Shown here one piece after another: positions 36,710-48,535 of a DNA stretch of 64,000 nt (position 1 is the first letter of the stretch; each line of letters opens with the position of its first letter). Below the pieces are notes generated by a model, which saw nothing but the letters and a program-made list of their open reading frames with translations, made no database searches and was not told where the DNA came from. Both the position numbers and the translations under genes were made by a program. The stretch covers positions 43,612,868 through 43,676,867 of the forward strand of contig NC_084591.1 of assembly GCF_033807715.1 (NCBI RefSeq), given 5' to 3'. The DNA comes from Cololabis saira. Lineage: Eukaryota; Chordata; Actinopteri; Beloniformes; Belonidae.

Positions 36710-37590
36710 ACAGGACTGTCTCAGAAAATTAGAATATTGTGATTTTCTGTAATGCAATTAAAAAAACAAAAATGTCATACATTCTGGATTCATTACAAAT
36801 CAACTGAAATATTGTAAGCTTTTTATTATTTTAATTTTGCTGATCATGGCTTACAGCTTAAGAAAACTCAAATATCATATCTCAAAAAATTTGAATATTC
36901 TGGGAATCTTAATCTTAAACTGTAAGCCATAAATTTTGCTATTTAAAAAAAAAAAAGTTGTGAACCAGCTCTTTTATCCGACAACGGAGGACCAGGAGTA
37001 TTAATTAATGTAATCAGAAATATTTAAATACATAGAGGTATTTTTACTTAGAAATGTTTATGCTTTTTTATTCATCTGTTTTATGGATGAGCTATATACT
37101 GTACATGGAAAAATAATACAGTGATGATTAATGTTTAATAATGTTGTAGTCCCCAATGTTTTTGAAAATTGTTAAGATTTAAAAATTGTCTGCTGCATAG
37201 CCAGCCTTATGAGGCATTTTCTCAGAGATAAAATTGGACAGAGGTTGACCAATCTGCAAAAAACTGTACAAATTGTGAAACAATTTACCTGAATATGTTC
37301 CAAAGCAAAAAGCTGAAAAGGGTTTGAATCATCTAAAGTAGATAATTTCAACCAAAGATTCCAAGAATCTGGAGAATCTCTGTGTGCTCTTGATGTGGCC
37401 CAAATTCATTATTAGGTGCCTGCAAAGTTCATGCTTTCAAGTGGCCCTGTGCTTTAAAAACAGGCACGATTTTGTAAAGATCAAGGTCTACACAAGTCTG
37501 TCAATGGCCCACTACCTTGAATCAGGTGTGTTAGATCTGAGCAACTTCTAAAGAAGAGGGACAGTTGGTCCCGAGGACCAGGGTTGACTG
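36710..37590 (+). mobile_element. Tc1/mariner-like transposon remnant, left part
   Basis: Begins ACAGGACTGTCTCAGAAAAT with TAGAATATTG, and has inverted internal copies (GCTTACAGCTTAAG, TTAAACTGTAAGCC). This matches a very common fish Tc1-like element. The stretch 37170-37590 is the degenerate 5' part of its transposase gene (AAAGATTCCAAGAATCTGGA, AACAGGCACGATTTTGT). Its likely continuation is at 40909. Confidence 0.7.
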
Positions 37591-37949
37591 GGGCTGCTCT
37601 GAACTGTAGTTTGATCATTAATGTTGTGTCATCTCTCCGTGTGTTTTAGACACTCGGATGAAGTCAGAATGGGCCTTATTTTGTGGTTCTGTTGTTGAGG
37701 GGGCAGACAAGAGCTGCGGCTGCAAGATTATCAATGCCTGCAATAGCAGCAGTCCTCGAACCTGGTAGTGCACCACGGGTGAGAGAGGCTATGAAGCTGA
37801 AGACTGAGTCTTTGTTGGGCTTGGCTTGTAGGACACTGGCAAACCAAGTGGACTGCAGCCTCAGTCGTAGCCAATAAAAAAACTAGACTGTAGGAGGAGG
37901 GCGGTGGTGAGGCCACAAAAACCAACTCTGGGTTGGCTCCACTAAGTTA

Positions 37950-38791
37950 ATAGGCTCAGGTTGGGAAAGCAATGCTTCACTGTGTACAGTCACTGAAGTA
38001 GTAAAAAACCTTGAGTAACTAAAGGCTCTGGGATGTTGTGTGGGATGTCTTGGTTGATGTGCCTCTGCAGCACTGCATGGACATTAGGGGCAGTCCCTCT
38101 GACACACTTGAGATGGTGGTTCCCCTTTTTAAGAAGGTGCTGGAAAAGAGCGTGCAGTCAATTGTTGAACCTCAGATCCAAGAGGAACAATGAGGGTTTC
38201 CGTCTGGGTGTGGAAAACTGGGCCAGGTCTATACTCTCACTAGGGTCCTGGAGGGGTTATGAGACTTTGCACAACCAGTCCATGTGTGCTTTGTGGAACT
38301 GGTGAAGGCATTTGACGGTGTCCCCCTGCAGATGTCTTGTGGGGGTTGTTCTCAGGGTATGAGGTCCTGGGTCTGTTCCTAGCTGGTCAGTCGCATAACC
38401 AGAGGGAGAGTTTGGTCTGCCGGGAATGAATAGGACTAACTCAGGAGTTGTACTTCACCCTTTCGCCCTTTATCACCGATTTTGTTCACAATCTTTACGA
38501 ATGGAATTTCTTGGCGTTGCCACGGGTGGAGGGGGCTCAGTTCAGTGGTGTCAGGATTGCATCTGGACCTTTTGAAGATGATATGGTTCAGTTGGTTTCA
38601 TCACGTAGACACCTATCACTGGAGCTGTTTGCAGCTGAAAGTGAAGCAGTGGGGATGACAATCAGCACTTCCAAATCTGAGACTGTGGTCGCCAGGCAGA
38701 AGAGGGTGGAATGCCTTCTCTTTGTCAAGAGGCACCTGCAGTGGTGCGAACTCCGTCTGTTGTGGTGAAAAGAGAGTTGAGCCAATGACCA
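37950..38791 (+). mobile_element. RTE-like LINE, RT region, degenerate
   Basis: Readable across stops and shifts: VPLFKKVLEKSVQSIVEPQI then QEEQ, FAQPVHVCFVELVKAFDGVP, then ESEAVGMTISTSKSETVV near 38636-38690. These are the RT palm and C-terminal motifs of this family. It is cut at 38791 by a family Q element and resumes at 40479. Confidence 0.75.
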
Positions 38792-39267
38792 AGGGCCAAT
38801 CCCAATACACCCGCTACTTTCTTCCACTAGCCCTACTTTCTACAACTAGCCCTCCCTCACTACCACTACCCCTAAAAAAGAAGCCACAAAATTTAGGGCA
38901 CTTGGAATCTTCCCAGGGCCCAGTCCCAATACTCCCCACTACTCCTACTTTCAGCACCACCCCTAAAATCAGGAAGCTGAGAGCCAAAAGCTGTTTTAAT
39001 TTCAGCTGTAGCGCTGTTAATATGCCACTTTATTAAGTTTTAATATTTTTTCAGGCGTAAAAGTAACCGTTAAGATCCCCAACCTTGGCTCAGTTTATCC
39101 AAATAACGCCTGTTAAGAATTTGATCTGATGTTTTCGGAGATGAGAAGAGCCGCCGGCTCGGAGCAGCAGCAGCCGGAGTACAGACGTGATCGCCCTGTG
39201 CCCTCTTACCGGGGAGAAACCTGCAGATCTGTGGAGAATTACCGCTGGCTGAAATAAATCATTAAGG

Positions 39268-39271
<4 letters not shown>

Positions 39272-39306
<35 letters not shown>

Positions 39307-39816
39307 TTGTCTGCACACATATTAATGATTGATACCATGACGGTAGAAACCAAAAGTATATATATGTGCATTATTACTATATTTAATATATATACATATA
39401 TATACGCACACATATGCGTACACATACCTAAATATACACATACAAACCCAGTGTTTTTTTTTTTTTTTTGGGGGGGGGGGGGGGGTGACGACATCCACTG
39501 CCAATCCAGGAAGCAGGAACACACGGAGACACACGTCAAGCACTGGAAATCTGCAACAAAAAAACCACAAACAAAGCACGAAACCGGCACGGAGCCAACC
39601 AAAACAATAACAGCAATCGACCTAAATCTTGAGATCTGATCGTCGCAGTCTGAGCTAAGCTATCGCTACCGCTACCTAAACCCAAAAACTAGAGAGCCAG
39701 CATGCAGGTGAACAAGCCAGTGTGTATGTCTATGTGTGTGTGTGTATGTATATGATCATGCGTGTGTGTGTGTGTGTGTGTGTGTGTATGCATGTGACAT
39801 ATACACACACACATCA
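39272..39816 (+). repeat. Cluster of simple repeats
   Basis: Poly-T (39272-39302), TATATA/CACATA stretch (about 39355-39440), T15 running directly into G16 (39453-39486), and a TG/CA array (39719-39816) ending in an inverted CA stretch. Confidence 0.9.
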
Positions 39817-39920
39817 CATCATTTAGGAAGATAAATGTTGGTTTAATAGATGAAATCTAACAGTTGTAGCTAAAGAAATTTGCTCAGAAAATTTCGGGAT
39901 TTCTGCCTGCCGGCTCCGGA

Positions 39921-40047
39921 GCTGATTTATGGTTCCGCGTTAAATCGACGCAGAGCCTATGGCGTACGGTACGGCGTACGGCGCGCGTCACCGCGTAAAC
40001 TACGGCGTAGGCTCTGCGTTGGTGTAACGCGGAACCATAAATCAGCC
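39921..40047. mobile_element. GC-rich MITE, family R, copy 3
   Basis: Ends GCTGATTTATGGTTCCGCGT and ACGCGGAACCATAAATCAGC are exact inverted copies, with CGTACGG core. At 127 bp it is almost a pure palindrome. Confidence 0.88.
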
Positions 40048-40478
40048 TTTATTCTGGCGAGGTTTGAAAAAGACAACGGGCAAACGAGTGATTATATACA
40101 TTCACTGAGTGAATATTATGAAAGTAAAATATATATTTCTCGCTAGAACTGTAATCAAAACGCATTTTTATGCAGAAACTAACTCAAAATATAGATTTTA
40201 TTCACTAAAAAATAAGAATTGTCCGCCATGTTTTTTTTTTTTATTCAGTCCCCAAATTACGACGAAAAGCATTCTGAGAAATGTTTCTGGCCCTCGGTCA
40301 ACTAGGGTGCATCAGAAAACCCTCGATCCGTAGGGACAGATTCATAGCCACTACCCTCGTTTTCTCCACTACCCCTAGGTGGAAAGAGGAATTGGGACAC
40401 CACTACCCTCACGGGAACGCGCAAAATTTAGGGGTAGGGATGAAAAGTAGGGGTAGGGGGGGGATTGGGACAGGGCCC

Positions 40479-40908
40479 AAGACTCACAGTTTACCAGTTG
40501 ATCTTTGTTCCTGCCCTTACCTATAAATACCAACTGAGGGCAGTGACTGAAAATACGATTGCGAATATTAGCGGCTGAAAATTTGCTTCCTCTGCTGGAT
40601 AGCCGGACTTTCCCTTACAGATACGGTGAGAAGTGCAATCATCCAGGAGGAACACAAAGTCGCTGTTCCTCGACATCGAGAGGAACCCACTGAGGTGTTT
40701 CGGGCATCTGTTTAGGATACCTCTTGGTCACCTCCCTGGGGAAGGGTTTTGGGCACGTCCAACCGGAAGAATACCTCAGCGCAGACTTAAGACTCGTTGC
40801 ACAAACTGTATTTCTCCACTGGGAATATGTAATCTCAGAGGAGCTGGAGGACATGGCTGGGGAGAGGGAGCTCTGCGCTTCTCTGCTTAGGCTGCTTCCA
40901 CCATGACG
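40479..40908 (+). mobile_element. RTE-like LINE, 3' part, continued after the Q insertion
   Basis: Continues the element cut at 38791: CAGTTTACCAGTTGATCT, then codons for RCFGHLFRIPLGHLPGE, ARPTGRIPQRRL and ASLLRLLP with one or more frameshifts. Ends at CTGCTTCCACCATGAC without the usual GATG tail. Confidence 0.8.
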
Positions 40909-41100
40909 ATGTGGCAAAGTGGGAAACTGTCCTGTGGTCAGAAAAAGCAAGTTCTTTTTGGAAACAAGGCACATCCCTGAACCCACAGACCAAAGAGGAG
41001 AGTGACAAACTAGCTCGTTATCAGTGCTCAGTTATAGCTTTTTATGTGGCACATATTGAAATGAAAAATGTGACAAATAGCACTCTGGACTGTTAAGCCG
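40909..41100 (+). mobile_element. Tc1/mariner-like transposase fragment
   Basis: One frame reads AKWETVLWSEKASSFW then TKEESDKLARYQCSV. This corresponds to the AKWKTVLWSDES-F motif region of Tc1-type transposases, but the key D of WSD is changed to E. Probably the same element as 36710-37590, split by the RTE-like LINE. Confidence 0.7.
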
Positions 41101-43690
41101 CTTGGATCCAACATGAGAAGAATGTGACTAAATTCCCCTCCCAAAACTCCTCAGTTCGCTAGACGGCTGTGCTGGTAGACACCCGGCAGGCCCCATCAGC
41201 CTTCATGAGGGTTGAAGTCCATCATCAGTATTAACACACAGTAATCTGTTGACCAGCTGTTTCAACACTCGTGGTTTGAAACGCTGAGCAGAAGCCATGC
41301 ACAGTTAAATAAAACCGCCAGTTCAGAAGTATCAGAGACTGCAGTTACGAGATCATTATCAGCAGCAAGTTTACACCATGACAGCACACCACTAACCTCT
41401 AACTACACTCTTCCTTAGTTTGGGCTTTGGAACTCCATGGACTTCTCTGCAGATATCTCTTCCACCGGAGCTGTTTGTTTCTGATCTGTGTCAAGAAGCT
41501 TGTGTGTTGTTGTCTCTTGTTCTCTCACTTCCTGTGCCTTCAACCTCAACCCAGTGAGATACATGTATATAACTGTCTCTTGGAATAAAAGTCTGAAAAG
41601 CTCCATTACACTTTGTTTCATCAGTTTTGAATATTAGGGATATTTGACTGCTGAATCATTGTCTTCCCTGCTGATACTTCGCATATTCCTAATTACACTT
41701 TGGCATTCTTCTATGACAGCTGAGGATCAGGAGACAGACTGGGTGTTTACCCATGAAAAGGTCCACTAACTAAAAGATCAGTGGTTCAACTCTCAGTTTC
41801 CACTCACGGCTCGTTAAAATCTACTGTACTTTGGTAGAATCTACTACTACAGGACTCCATCAATGCATTTTTTGATGTACTTTATGTACAGAATCATTAA
41901 TCAGAATGAATGGCAATGTGTGAATGATTGTTTGTGATTAAATAAATGTAGTGTTTTGAGTGGTGTTCCAGTAAAAGACTCCATACTGGAGTGATGCGCT
42001 GGTACCTAGCGATGAATATGACAATTGTTTTGGACATGTTTTAGGAGCTTTCATTGTGTGTACCCATGCATAAGGTTCAACATGACATGGGCACCACTAG
42101 ATGGCGATAAAACACTGCTAGACTGCTGGTCAGGAGCAACGCCACACTGGAGAAGCACCCCACCAAACATCACATACTTGCATGATCATTTATACTTCAG
42201 AACACTGCTGAGTTAGGGGGATGATTTTGCATTTTTGTCACTATAAAGAAAAAATTTGATTATCAAAACCTTCGGAGTGTGTGCAATAAAGAACAAAAAC
42301 ACTGGAGTCCTTGTGTTGTTATTTTATTATCGTGTATACAGGGGTCCAAGTGGCACAGAAGCTACAACAGTCTATGAAAAAAAAAAAAACCTAACGCTAG
42401 TATTTATACCCTACACACAATCACATATCTCATTATAACATGAAACACCTGCATAGGCGAGAACTTCTGGTCTAGTCCAGGAGAGGACACCTTCCTCATC
42501 AGGAAGGAGGGAAAAATAACTTCCTGTTCATTAACAGTTTGACCTTTTGACAAAGGATCAGTAAAACATCTCTCACAAACACATCAGTCATTGTGTCAGC
42601 AAGTTGTGACTTCAGCTTGGCAACATAATTGTTTACACTGATGCTTCAGAAAAGTGCAGAAAAGAACCACCAAAGTCAGCAGAGCATGCTGAACGATTTA
42701 AGCTTCTATTCAGGAAAGAAATGCATTTGGCAAATCCAGATTAGGGAAACGGTTATGATACATGTATAACCTTTAACTGGTTAAATTGCTGGTCATTAAA
42801 ATGGCACATGAGGGTAAATTCAGAAAATACCTGCGTGAAACTGCTAACAAAGACAAAAAGGTCAGCTAGGGCTGTGATTCAGTCTCCATGAAGAATGGAT
42901 TTCTCCTTGGCAATATTTGCATCATTGTTTTTATTTCAGAGAAATGGTCACATGATATGGCCGTGGCATGCTCACTCACGCCCACAGATAGAACAAGTGA
43001 ATGAATGAATAAACTAAAAAAAAACAAACATAAATGTGAATGTATCCCCAGTTAAACCACCACTGGATCACCTGTGGGAGGATGGGGTATCATTTAGAGG
43101 GAAAACTGGGCCAAACCAGTGTTTAAGAAACCATAAAAAGTTGGGATGGCTTTTACCACTTTGTAATATTACAGTTCCTTCTCACACCACCTCAAAAGGC
43201 GCTCTGTCATTCTGGATACCGAGGAATGAAGAGTTTCAGTGGTTATTTTGTTCCACTGATCTTATGAACATGCCTTAGGCTGTGCAATACTCTTACTGCA
43301 TTTCCTATCTCATAACTGTCCACACATTACCTAAGGATGATGGGTCAGGACTGCTGGCAGGTCAGTCCAGTACCGGTACCTGTAGCAGAATGTGCCTTTG
43401 CATCGTCTTATTGAAAACTGCAGGGATATCCTGAAAAGATGTGTTCTTGATGTGGATGTAGTTTACTGACATATCTTTTTTACTGAAATCTCTATTTTTC
43501 TGCATTAATGCTGTCATCACATAAGTATACACCATATTTGTAAGAGTATAGCACTTATGAATGTTTATATTAGATTTATTTTGATTTTGTATGATTATTT
43601 CAGTTTAGTTTTAGTTATATTAACAAAGGCAGCAGTTATTTTATTTATTCATCTTTATTTTTATTTCAGTTATTTTTTCACTGTTAGTTC
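41101..43690. other. Intergenic, mostly unassigned
   Basis: No gene recognised. The piece 41390-41640 has TATATAACTG and GGAATAAAAG in LTR-like order, but I cannot find a second copy, a primer site or a target duplication. An AT-rich stretch precedes the LINE at 43690. Confidence 0.35.
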
Positions 43691-43694
43691 CTCT

Positions 43695-44897
43695 ATGGCA
43701 AAAGGGATCCTGGAGCTACCTCTCACTAGTCTAACTGAGGAATACAAGTGTTCTAAAGTGAGACTCCAGATGACACTGAAGGACTCCAGAGACAAGACCA
43801 TCAGTACTGCTGCACCGCCCCTAGCAACTGGACGGAAGTGGACACCATCCGATGCAGTGCAGCAAGTTACATCAGCCCTGAGGCACAAAGACATTGTGGG
43901 ACAAGTCCAGCAAGGGAGAGGAGGCTTAGGCCTGACCACAAGAGGACCAACCTGGAAAAAGGCTACAACATCAGAGCAGAGGGCACTGGTGGTCGAGGAG
44001 GTGCGTCGACAGGAGGAGGTCTTGAGGAGTGCGAAGGCTGTCTCTCTTGCCAAACAGGGTCAATGGATGCAGTGGGAAGGTGTGGAGAGGAGAAAGATCA
44101 GCTGGAGGGACCTCTGGGAAATGGAAGCAAATAAGATCAGCTTTATCATCAGAGCAACCTATGACGTGCTCCCATCACCAAAGAACCTCCATCAATGGTA
44201 CGGCGAGGATCCAACCTGCGCCCTCTGCCCAACTCCAGCCACCCTCAGACACATCATGACAGGCTGCAAGACTAGCCTCACGCAAGGGAGATACACCTGG
44301 CGGCACAATCAGGTCCTCAAAAGCCTGGCATCAGCCCTGGAGAGCATGCGGAGTGTGACCAACGCCTTGCCACCAAGAGCAACCAATCCCCCGAAGACAA
44401 CAAGGTTTGTCCGAGAGGGACAGAAAACACCCAAACATCCTTCCACCAAGCCAGAAGCAGGACACCTACACATGGCCCGCGACTGGAAGATGCTGGCAGA
44501 CATCGGCAAAAAACTAATCTTCCCACCTGAGATTGCCGCCACCAACCTCAGACCAGACCTGGTGCTCTGGTCCCCTTCACTGAAGACTGCGTACATCATA
44601 GAGCTCACAGTCCCGTGGGAGAACTCTGTTGAGGAGGCCTATGAGCGTAAGATGCTGCGCTACTCAGAGCTAGCAGCAGATGCGAGGCAGCGTGGCTGGA
44701 AAACCAAAGTCTATCCAGTTGAAGTGGGATGCAGAGGATTTGTGGCATCGTCTACCATCAGACTGTTGAAGGAACTCGGAAGCCACGGCCAGGCTCTTCG
44801 GAGGACCATCAGAGCAGTCTCAGAGGCGGCTGAAAGAAGCAGCCAGTGGATTTGGCTCAAGCGGAAGGACTCGTGCTGGGCCCCAACATCAGATTAA
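43695..44897 (+). CDS. RLE-type LINE ORF, C-terminal part (zinc knuckle and restriction-like endonuclease)
   Basis: Intact 401-codon frame from the ATG at 43695; an upstream in-frame ATG at 43557 adds 46 hydrophobic residues from AT-rich DNA that look unrelated. It has no RT domain, so this is a 5'-truncated copy. Around residues 173-189 it has CALCPTPATLRHIMTGC, a C-x2-C-x7-H-x4-C knuckle as in R2-type elements. Around residues 284-310 it has RPDLVLWSPSLKTAYIIELT followed by VPWE, a PD-(D/E)xK-type endonuclease core, then an AYERKMLRYSEL helix and VYPVEVGCRGF. In this class the C-terminal endonuclease nicks a target site for reverse transcription. Absence of stops suggests recent insertion. 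Clade (R2, R4 or NeSL group) not decided. Confidence 0.8.
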   Translation: MAKGILELPLTSLTEEYKCSKVRLQMTLKDSRDKTISTAAPPLATGRKWTPSDAVQQVTSALRHKDIVGQVQQGRGGLGLTTRGPTWKKATTSEQRALVVEEVRRQEEVLRSAKAVSLAKQGQWMQWEGVERRKISWRDLWEMEANKISFIIRATYDVLPSPKNLHQWYGEDPTCALCPTPATLRHIMTGCKTSLTQGRYTWRHNQVLKSLASALESMRSVTNALPPRATNPPKTTRFVREGQKTPKHPSTKPEAGHLHMARDWKMLADIGKKLIFPPEIAATNLRPDLVLWSPSLKTAYIIELTVPWENSVEEAYERKMLRYSELAADARQRGWKTKVYPVEVGCRGFVASSTIRLLKELGSHGQALRRTIRAVSEAAERSSQWIWLKRKDSCWAPTSD

Positions 44898-45215
44898 CAG
44901 GAAGGATTTCGGTGGCGGCTGAGCATGGGACACAAGCTGAGGACTGATCATCCTGCGGCGGGCCACCCTTGTGGAGGGTGTATAGTGTTGGAAGGCCGAA
45001 ACACCCAATGATGCAAGGGCATACACTACTGAAGATGTGTCTCTTGCCCGGCTGTCCTGAAATTCTACCCTGGCCAAGACTCACCTCCCACACAACTTGG
45101 AGAACCCTGACCTGTTGACTACATACCACTCCCAACAACATGGCATATCTTTCATGAGTGCTCACCACCGATTGGCACAAGGGACAATTTAACATCTCGT
45201 CCAGTGTTTTTTGAT
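44898..45215 (+). mobile_element. 3' UTR of the RLE-type LINE
   Basis: Follows the stop directly: CGGTGGCGGCTGAGCATGGG, GGAGGGTGTATAGTGTTGGA and GGCCGAAACACC, then an indistinct end near ATTTAACATCTCG. No poly-A or microsatellite tail is seen, which fits R2/R4-like elements. End uncertain by tens of bases. Confidence 0.5.
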
Positions 45216-46732
45216 TCAGTTTAAGTCTCAGTAACTCAGTAGTTTAAGTCTCTAGTAACTAGTAAGTCTCTAGTAACTCTGCCCCAAACATCACATAACA
45301 GTTCTCCTTTTTGTGCTTTTTGTCTTTGATTCAGAGCATGCAGCAGCTATTTCTTCCTAGAGAGTCTGAAATACTGATTTATCTGACGACAGTATACATT
45401 TCCACTGTGTGATGGTCCATCCAGATGCCTCATAGCCTGGTGACGTCAACACTGTCTCTAGCCAAGGTTTCGTAACTTATGATTGCAAAAGTGTAGTAAT
45501 AACTACACTTTTTTTAAATGCACATTCCATATTGTACCCATTTCTCCTAATTTGGGGTTATAAACTATTCAGTTTTGTGTCAGTTAATCTTTTAACTTTT
45601 AACATATTTCATATAGGCTTAGTTAGGGAGAAACTTCAAATCACGTGGTGGTTTTGCAGTAAAAAACGTTCATTAAATCCGCCGATCCCTTTCATCTTAA
45701 ACATAGAGAAAACCCCTAATTTCAGTTTCCCTGAAGGACTTAAAGATCACTGGGGCAAGTGTCGGCAGGGGGGGGATCTCTGGGTTTGTGGCAAAGAAAA
45801 CTCACACAAAACAAACACAACACTACAGGGAATTGCTCAGTAATAAAATAAGGAGAGATTCCCATCAGAATCCTTTTTCTAAAGCCCAAATGTAACCTGG
45901 CTCAGTCTGCCAGTGTAATTTAATCAAAATTGCTGCATTTCAGATTGATGGGCGTCATCCTGTCTGCAGTGTTTCCGGTCTATGGATCCAATAAATCCTA
46001 CACTCTCACATTACAAATCTCACAGTTGTTGTTTGTTAACTCAGCCTGAACCAAAGAGACAAAGAATGATTTATAAGATAGTATTTAGGCATGACATTCA
46101 ACTAAATACAAATTTCAAAGTGCAATTTCAAGTACACAGAATGCAGTGCAGCAGGAATGCACACATCATAAATAACCCGTGCATGTGTGTATCTTATGGA
46201 AAGTGACACACATTTATGGTGGGCAACAATCCTTGTGTCACTGCTTCATCCTTTTTTATTTAAAGTTCTGTGTTGCCTGAATACAACTCAGATATGAACT
46301 GTCAGCTTGTTAATGCAAATGTAACAGCGGTTTGAAAAGCTGCCTTGCTGACTCCGTCTTCGGGACAGATCTTTGTGGAAACTAGCTCCAGCTTTGTGAT
46401 CCACCTGCTCTGCTCAGCATTTCTACTGTTTCTGCAGCTGTCTGGGAATGTTTCACACCAACTTTTCTGCGCTACGAAACCGAGCTCCTGCTGCAGCTGC
46501 ACTATGTCTGTGTGTGGTAGGGTCATCTGCTGTGCAACCTGTTCAGCTGTCTGATCTGGAGAAGGAATATCCAGTTGCTGTCAGGAGCTGCAGTTTTAAG
46601 TCCTTTTAAATGAGGTATTTCTGTGAAAAATATTTGAGCATGGTTTAAAAAAAACAGTTCAAGATAAGAGCTTTAAAAGCTCAGCATATTCTGTGAAAAG
46701 ACTAAACATTATTGTTCCTGAAATGCTTTTTC
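45216..46732. other. Intergenic, unassigned
   Basis: Holds a short cluster of AGTAACT/AAGTCTCTAGT repeats (45225-45285). A 60-bp piece at 45377-45440 resembles 60400-60465 (shared TACATTTCCACT and TGTGATG). No gene recognised. Confidence 0.4.
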
Positions 46733-47003
46733 AACCAACCAACCAACCAACCAACCAACCAATCAATCTTTATTTATATAGCACTTTTAAAACAACCACT
46801 GTTGACCAAAGTGCTTTACAGTTAAAATCAAATAAAAACATGAACCACCACAATAATCATAAGACACATGATAAAACCAAAATAATAGAAATAAAGAAAT
46901 AAAAGTATAAAAGGCTATTATGAGCCAAATGCCAATCTGAATAAGTGGGTTTTGAGTTTGGATCTGAACAGAGGCGGGTCAGTGAGGGACCGTCACTCAA
47001 GGG
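46733..47003 (-). mobile_element. L2-like LINE 3' end with (CCAA)n tail
   Basis: Minus strand reads FRSKLKTHLFRLAFGS then stop, the usual C-terminus. A UTR follows with GTGCTATATAAATAAAGATTG and the tail (TTGG)n at 46733-46765. Truncated at 47003 by the element that starts CAGGGCCGCC. Confidence 0.8.
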
Positions 47004-47560
47004 CAGGGCCGCCGCAAGGGGTGTGCGAACCATGCGACCGCACGGGGCCTCGCACTATCGGCCGTTTCTTTTTTCTTTTCTTTTTTTCTCGTTTTTTTCC
47101 CTTCTTTCCCTTATAAATATCAACAGTCACGTTCCATTACAGACCTAAATGTGTACTAGTCTGTGCATATCAATAAATATATGTGCAATGATGCGCGTGT
47201 CTGTTGTTCAATACAACTGATCAGACCAGGCGCAGACACAAGCTGCTCTGATCCAGACGGGTGGAGTTGGAACAAACTGTCACACAATGTCGAGAGAACG
47301 AGACAGATTCAGGAAATTTCCATCAGGGGATGAAAAAAGAAAAAAACTAAAGAAATTGGAAGAGTTTAATGCCTCTCTGAAAGGATCATTTGATAAATTT
47401 GTTACAAAAATCACCGATCCGACCGGGTCTCAAGCAGCCGCAGGGCCCCGCGTCGAGGCAAGCCCAGATGATGATGATGAGGCAGGGGAAGGTATGCAAT
47501 GCTTCATAATCAAACGTGTGTATGTGTTTGTATCCAGTATTTTGCTAATTGGAGAGTTAA
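47004..47560 (+). mobile_element. 5' end of a ZMYM1-like hAT transposon
   Basis: Starts CAGGGCCGCCGCAAGGGG, a hAT-like tip, followed by the reading frame at 47287. The matching right terminus and the rest of the transposase were not found, so the copy is 3'-truncated or disrupted. Confidence 0.55.
47287..47491 (+). CDS. hAT (ZMYM1-like) transposase, N-terminal exon
   Basis: Reads MSRERDRFRKFPSGDEKRKK, then KKLEEFNASLKGSFDKFV and an acidic DDDDEAGEG, ending at a GTATGC donor in phase 1. A basic R-K-F-x-S-G-x-E-K-R-K-K start and a GSFDKF segment are typical of the N-terminus of spliced hAT transposases related to ZMYM1. No downstream exon (TTF zinc finger, DUF4371, hAT dimerisation) is seen nearby. 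Probably a fragment, not a host gene. Confidence 0.5.
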
Positions 47561-48535
47561 AATTGTGCATATAGACACCCGATCTGACCCGAAAAACCCA
47601 AAAGTTAAAAAAATTACGTGAAGGTGCAGCCAGTGACCTTGACAGCAATCGGGCCTCATCTACAATCAACGTTGTGCTCATCTAGGACATGCTGTGTCAG
47701 TGAAACCTACGCTGGTATGTACCACATGAAAGGATGTCAACTATCAAAGAGAGAAGAAAGAGACCACAAAACCAGGAATGTGTTGATCCAGGGAAAGGAT
47801 GTGTAAAAAGATCTGCCTTCACACAGCAGACAAACCTGCTCAATTGTTTCTTCTGGAAGTTTTTGAGCTTAAAGAATGTACGCTGATATTATCCGATGCA
47901 AAATACTGCACACTGCTCCATCATGAGCTGGAGCTGCGTGACAGCTGTGTGGAGGTGTGAAATCAGCTTAGGTTTCTCTGTATTCAGCAGTAAACTGATG
48001 TTTTTGGACATTTTTTGAAGTATTGGGGCTGAGGTGAGGCTGTGCACAGGGTTACTTTCAATGCTGTAGATGTTTTCTCAGCTGGAGGGACACAGCTGAG
48101 AAAGAGAAGGATTTGAGTTTCTCTGGTCACTGGAGCCAGGAATCAGGTCTACAGAACCACCAAAGATACCAGTATCTGATCATATTGTTCTACACACCAT
48201 ATGTAACATTTTATAAAATAACATATAGAATATTCATTTAAAAGGTTAGTAATTCCAAAAATGAAAGATGTTGTCGCAGGCTTCTCACCTCTGCTGCCAT
48301 TCCCCATCTTTGTCAGAACGGCTGGATGAAAATAAACCAGTATCACTTTGAATGTCGTCATGTTGAATGTGATTATAGGACAGAATTATCTTGTCTCCTT
48401 TCATAAAACTTGAACATGTAGTTCCCGCTGCTAATGTTGTCAAATAATGAGACCAATTAGGCTCCTTTTCTCAACATTTTAGAAATCGGCAATCCTTCAG
48501 TCTTTATTCAGAACCTTCCTTGGGAAACCCATCAA
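47561..48535. other. Intergenic, unassigned
   Basis: No gene or repeat recognised. Confidence 0.4.

Larger units (their letters stand above)
38792..40478. mobile_element. MITE family Q, copy 2 (reverse, longer)
   Basis: Left end AGGGCCAATCCCAATACACC corresponds to the reversed right end of Q copy 1; the right end is GGGGATTGGGACAGGGCCC. Compared with copy 1 it keeps an extra middle segment (about 39185-39920) rich in simple sequence: poly-T 39272-39302, T-then-G run 39453-39486, (TG)n 39719-39816. Carries family R copy 3. Confidence 0.8.

Noticed and set aside
41390..41640. Solo LTR
   Set aside because: A TATA-like box and AATAAAA are present, but no TG...CA ends with a target duplication and no second copy could be found.
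43557..43694. N-terminal extension of the RLE ORF as a real signal peptide or membrane anchor
   Set aside because: Lies in AT-rich DNA outside the LINE homology; in-frame continuation is best explained by chance (noted as a low-interest finding).
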